From assembly GCF_008329965.1 (NCBI RefSeq), contig NZ_CP036150.1, forward strand, positions 1,116,001 through 1,180,000: DNA of 64,000 bases, read 5' to 3'. Every line of letters starts with the position of its first letter. Positions within the stretch are counted from its first letter, which is position 1. Below are positions 61,426 to 64,000 of the stretch, piece after piece. Made by a program: the position numbers and the translations under genes. The notes below the pieces were generated by a model. It did no database searches and had not been told where the DNA came from. It saw only the letters and a program-made list of their open reading frames with translations. The DNA comes from Oceanispirochaeta crateris (GTDB lineage: Bacteria; Spirochaetota; Spirochaetia; DSM-2461).

Positions 61426-64000
61426 GTGAGAAATCCAATGAAGAAAATTCTAATCTTGACAATCTTGGCATTAACACTGTCAGAATTTCTGGCAGCAGAA
61501 TCAACAGGGGAATTGGCATATCCCCTCTATTCCCCCCGGTTCCTAGGAAATGGGGCCACAATTACGGGGATGGAAACACCTCAGTCAGCCAGTCTGAATC
61601 CGGCAGCATCCGGTAATTTTCAGGGCAAGATTCTTGATATTAATTATATCAATTTGTCCGGATGGGAAGAGTCCGGGATGGGTCATTCTGTCAATACAGC
61701 CTTTGCCTATCCCTCCAGATACGGTGTCTTTACGGGAGCCTTTCACTTCTTGACAACTTCCGGTTTGAATGCACCCTCAATGAATTTTGGAACCTTTGGT
61801 TCCATCAATGCCGCATTTTCAAAAGAAATATACAAGAACTTATTCACTGGATTCAGCCTCAATACAGCCTTAGGTACCGACATGGACTGGGGAGCGGGAC
61901 TCAACATTGGTTTCATCCACAAGGTGGGAACAATAGGGGCCATGAAGAACTTCAGATGGGCCGGGACCTTTAATCAAATAGGAAAAGGCTATGGAACCCA
62001 GGAAAGCGGAACCTACCTCAATGCAGTCCCCAATAACCTGACCTTACAGGTCGGAGCCGGATTTGATATCATAGACAAAACAGATATAACCTGGGCAGTC
62101 AATGGAGATGTGGCTTTACCCACATTTTCAGATATAAAAGTCGAAATTGGACAAAAAGTCACAATTCAGAATATTCTGAGTATCTCCACATCCTCCTCCA
62201 TGATTTTGTCAGATACCATTGATGGAAATTACCAGACACTCATCCCGTCTATCGGGCTTAACTATAAATATACTTTTAAACCAAAAGAAGGTGAGAAAAC
62301 AGAGAAGCAATCCAGTCAGATTGAATTTCAAACATCCGTGGCCCCCTTGTATGATGGAGTGATAGCCATAGGAGCAGGAGCGACAATTCCATTTGGAGTC
62401 CGCGATACGAATCCTCCCAATATTCAGATTGAACAAGACGATTCCATTTATATATCTCCCGATCTGAATGGTGTACAGGATGAACTTAATTTTCCCTATT
62501 CTGTCGAAGATGAACGCTACATCATGGCTTACACATTCTCAATCTACGATGAGGATGGTGTTCTTGTAAAAGAATTCAAAAATAAGGATGAAAGGCCAGA
62601 AAACGAAAGTTTCAAAAATATATTTGAACGAATGTTTGCAGCCAAGACAGGAACAACTCTGCCGGAAACATTCCGATGGGATGGTGTTATGGATTCCGGC
62701 GAACGAGCCCCCGATGGAACATATAGTTTTAAAATGGCCTTTCGTGATGATAACGACAACCTGTCAGAAACAGAAGCAAGAATGGTAGTTATCGATACGG
62801 TCCCACCAGCAATCAGTCTGGAAAAACCCGAAGGTCCTGACCTGATTTTTTCACCCGATGGCGATGGTAACAAGGATCAGCTGCAAATCAGGCAAAAAGG
62901 ATCCGAAGAAAAGCTCTGGAATGGAACGATACGGAACCTAAGTGGTGATGCAGTCAAAAACATTGTATTTGAAAATGACTCACCCCAATCCTTTTATTGG
63001 GACGGAACAGATAATCAGGGAGCCATTGTCCCCGATGGTATTTACAGTTATGAGATTCAGTCCACCGACCTTTCCGGAAATCATAGCACTGAAAGACTGG
63101 AAAATATCCTTGTAAATACGGAGCAGCCCCCGGTAAGCCTGACAATTGATAATGCCTGGCTCAGTCCCGGAAATTCAGAAGGAATCAATCTTATAAAATT
63201 CGGACCAGTGATCCCCGTTACCTCGGGTATTACTGAATGGGAACTTCAGATACAGGATCTTCAAGGCAAGACTTACTGGAGCTATAATAACAGAAGAGAG
63301 GGGATTCTTGAGGTCCCCAAAACGATTAACTACACAGGAAATGCCGGTGTTAACGGCACATTGGCTGAAGGTAAGTACAGGGGATATTTAACCATACAAT
63401 ATCAAAATGGATATCGACCAGAAGCCTGGTCACCAGGGTTTACTGTGGATAAAACGGCACCTGTAGGAAAAGTATCAGGAGACAGCATTCTCTCTCCTGA
63501 TGGAGATGGCTTCAAAGATACTCTCACACTCTCTCTGGATACAACAGAAGAGGACTACTGGGAAGGATTTATCCGCGACAGCAATAATTCAACGATCAAA
63601 TCATGGTTTTGGAGAGGAAAGGCTGATCCAATGATTGTTTGGGACGGCAGGGATCAGGAAGGACGACCGGTTCCCGATGGTAAATATAGTTTCTATATGG
63701 AAGCCTTTGATAAAGCCGGCAATAGAGGGATCTCCTCCAGGCATGGATTCACACTGGATACCACAGAGATGTCTCTTCAGCTGACAGTCAGCGATGATGC
63801 CTTCTCTCCTGACAGCAATGGCGTAAAAGATGAGGTCTCTTTCTACAGCGTTGTGGATAACCCCGAGACAATTGAATCCTGGGAATTGAAAATTCTTTCA
63901 GAAAAAGATGGCAGGGCGGTAAAAACCTGGCAGGGAACTGGAGAGATTCTCTCTTCCTATACTTGGAAAGGGGAAGGGGAAAATGGAGCCAAGGTTCCCG
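61426..64000 (+). CDS. Large outer-membrane-type protein with FlgD-like Ig modules (partial, runs off the window)
   Basis: The frame is open from a GTG at 61426 (GGGAG at 61415-61419) to the window end, 858 codons. An ATG at 61438 also fits. A signal peptide (about residues 5-22, KKILILTILALTLSEFLAAES) is followed by about 260 residues rich in Gly, Phe and beta strands, beginning LAYPLYSPRFLGNGATITG and like an OMPP1/UPF0164-type beta barrel. The rest contains at least four modules. Each starts with SPDxxGxxD (near 62455, 62850, 63495 and 63805), and most end with WDGxxxxGxxxPDGxYxF, the FlgD Ig-like signature. It is probably an outer-membrane barrel with a stalk. The 3' end lies outside the window. 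Confidence 0.7.
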   Translation, partial: MRNPMKKILILTILALTLSEFLAAESTGELAYPLYSPRFLGNGATITGMETPQSASLNPAASGNFQGKILDINYINLSGWEESGMGHSVNTAFAYPSRYGVFTGAFHFLTTSGLNAPSMNFGTFGSINAAFSKEIYKNLFTGFSLNTALGTDMDWGAGLNIGFIHKVGTIGAMKNFRWAGTFNQIGKGYGTQESGTYLNAVPNNLTLQVGAGFDIIDKTDITWAVNGDVALPTFSDIKVEIGQKVTIQNILSISTSSSMILSDTIDGNYQTLIPSIGLNYKYTFKPKEGEKTEKQSSQIEFQTSVAPLYDGVIAIGAGATIPFGVRDTNPPNIQIEQDDSIYISPDLNGVQDELNFPYSVEDERYIMAYTFSIYDEDGVLVKEFKNKDERPENESFKNIFERMFAAKTGTTLPETFRWDGVMDSGERAPDGTYSFKMAFRDDNDNLSETEARMVVIDTVPPAISLEKPEGPDLIFSPDGDGNKDQLQIRQKGSEEKLWNGTIRNLSGDAVKNIVFENDSPQSFYWDGTDNQGAIVPDGIYSYEIQSTDLSGNHSTERLENILVNTEQPPVSLTIDNAWLSPGNSEGINLIKFGPVIPVTSGITEWELQIQDLQGKTYWSYNNRREGILEVPKTINYTGNAGVNGTLAEGKYRGYLTIQYQNGYRPEAWSPGFTVDKTAPVGKVSGDSILSPDGDGFKDTLTLSLDTTEEDYWEGFIRDSNNSTIKSWFWRGKADPMIVWDGRDQEGRPVPDGKYSFYMEAFDKAGNRGISSRHGFTLDTTEMSLQLTVSDDAFSPDSNGVKDEVSFYSVVDNPETIESWELKILSEKDGRAVKTWQGTGEILSSYTWKGEGENGAKVP

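Overview
The window looks like chromosomal DNA from a spirochaete, probably a free-living member of the Spirochaetaceae. The evidence is AT-rich DNA, a spirochaete/plant-type long phosphofructokinase, groL without groS, two adjacent DUF115 (Maf-type) motility-associated proteins, several lipoproteins, and an NQR/RNF-type complex with a lipoprotein ApbE. This placement is an inference from gene content and was not tested by phylogeny. Nearly all of the DNA is coding. No tRNA, rRNA, CRISPR array or insertion sequence was seen.

Layout. 1-231 is the end of purD. 232-729 is an AT-rich gap that ends in a near-consensus promoter. 730-5598 is a complete branched-chain amino acid ABC transporter (livJHMGF), with a 24-bp intercistronic hairpin after livJ. 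5632-6435 is a lipoprotein. 6596-10011 is the most unusual locus: an ArsM-like methyltransferase, a 31-codon Cys-containing peptide gene with a strong Shine-Dalgarno, a hairpin, a radical SAM/SPASM peptide-maturase-like enzyme and a thioredoxin-thioredoxin reductase fusion. It reads as an uncharacterised RiPP or metallo(id)-peptide operon. 10014-14963 holds cardiolipin synthase, RNase Z, an Asp-rich membrane protein with a degenerate GGDEF domain, and a MEMO-family protein. 14954-21822 is a four-gene operon: a very acidic repeat protein with an 11 x 21-bp minisatellite, a GAF-like protein and two DUF115 proteins. 21964-28512 carries a DivIC-like protein, an orphan ABC ATPase, GpgS, an M20 homologue lacking catalytic residues, phosphofructokinase and Pgi.

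28653-33418 is an argRCBDG operon whose promoter is overlapped by two ARG boxes 21 bp apart. 33507-40427 holds an ankyrin protein, BirA, GroEL, a small conserved protein and yajC-secD-secF. 40505-49662 holds a nitroreductase, a PNPOx-like protein, valS, a Cys/His-rich DUF6062-like protein, a 2-hydroxyacid dehydrogenase, glnS and zwf. 49667-55181 holds a RseC-like protein divergent from an nqrBCDEF cluster without nqrA, followed by a 151-aa unknown and an HdeD-like membrane protein. 55182-59359 holds two SpoIIE/PP2C phosphatase paralogues, one with altered metal ligands. 59514-64000 holds lipoprotein ApbE, a methyltransferase and the start of a large outer-membrane protein with FlgD-like Ig modules.

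Functional links. ApbE probably attaches FMN to the NqrB and NqrC proteins of the nearby complex, and RseC belongs to the same redox family. The arginine genes form one ArgR-controlled unit. YajC, SecD and SecF form the Sec accessory complex. Zwf, Pgi and phosphofructokinase cover the entry of glucose 6-phosphate into the pentose-phosphate and glycolytic routes.
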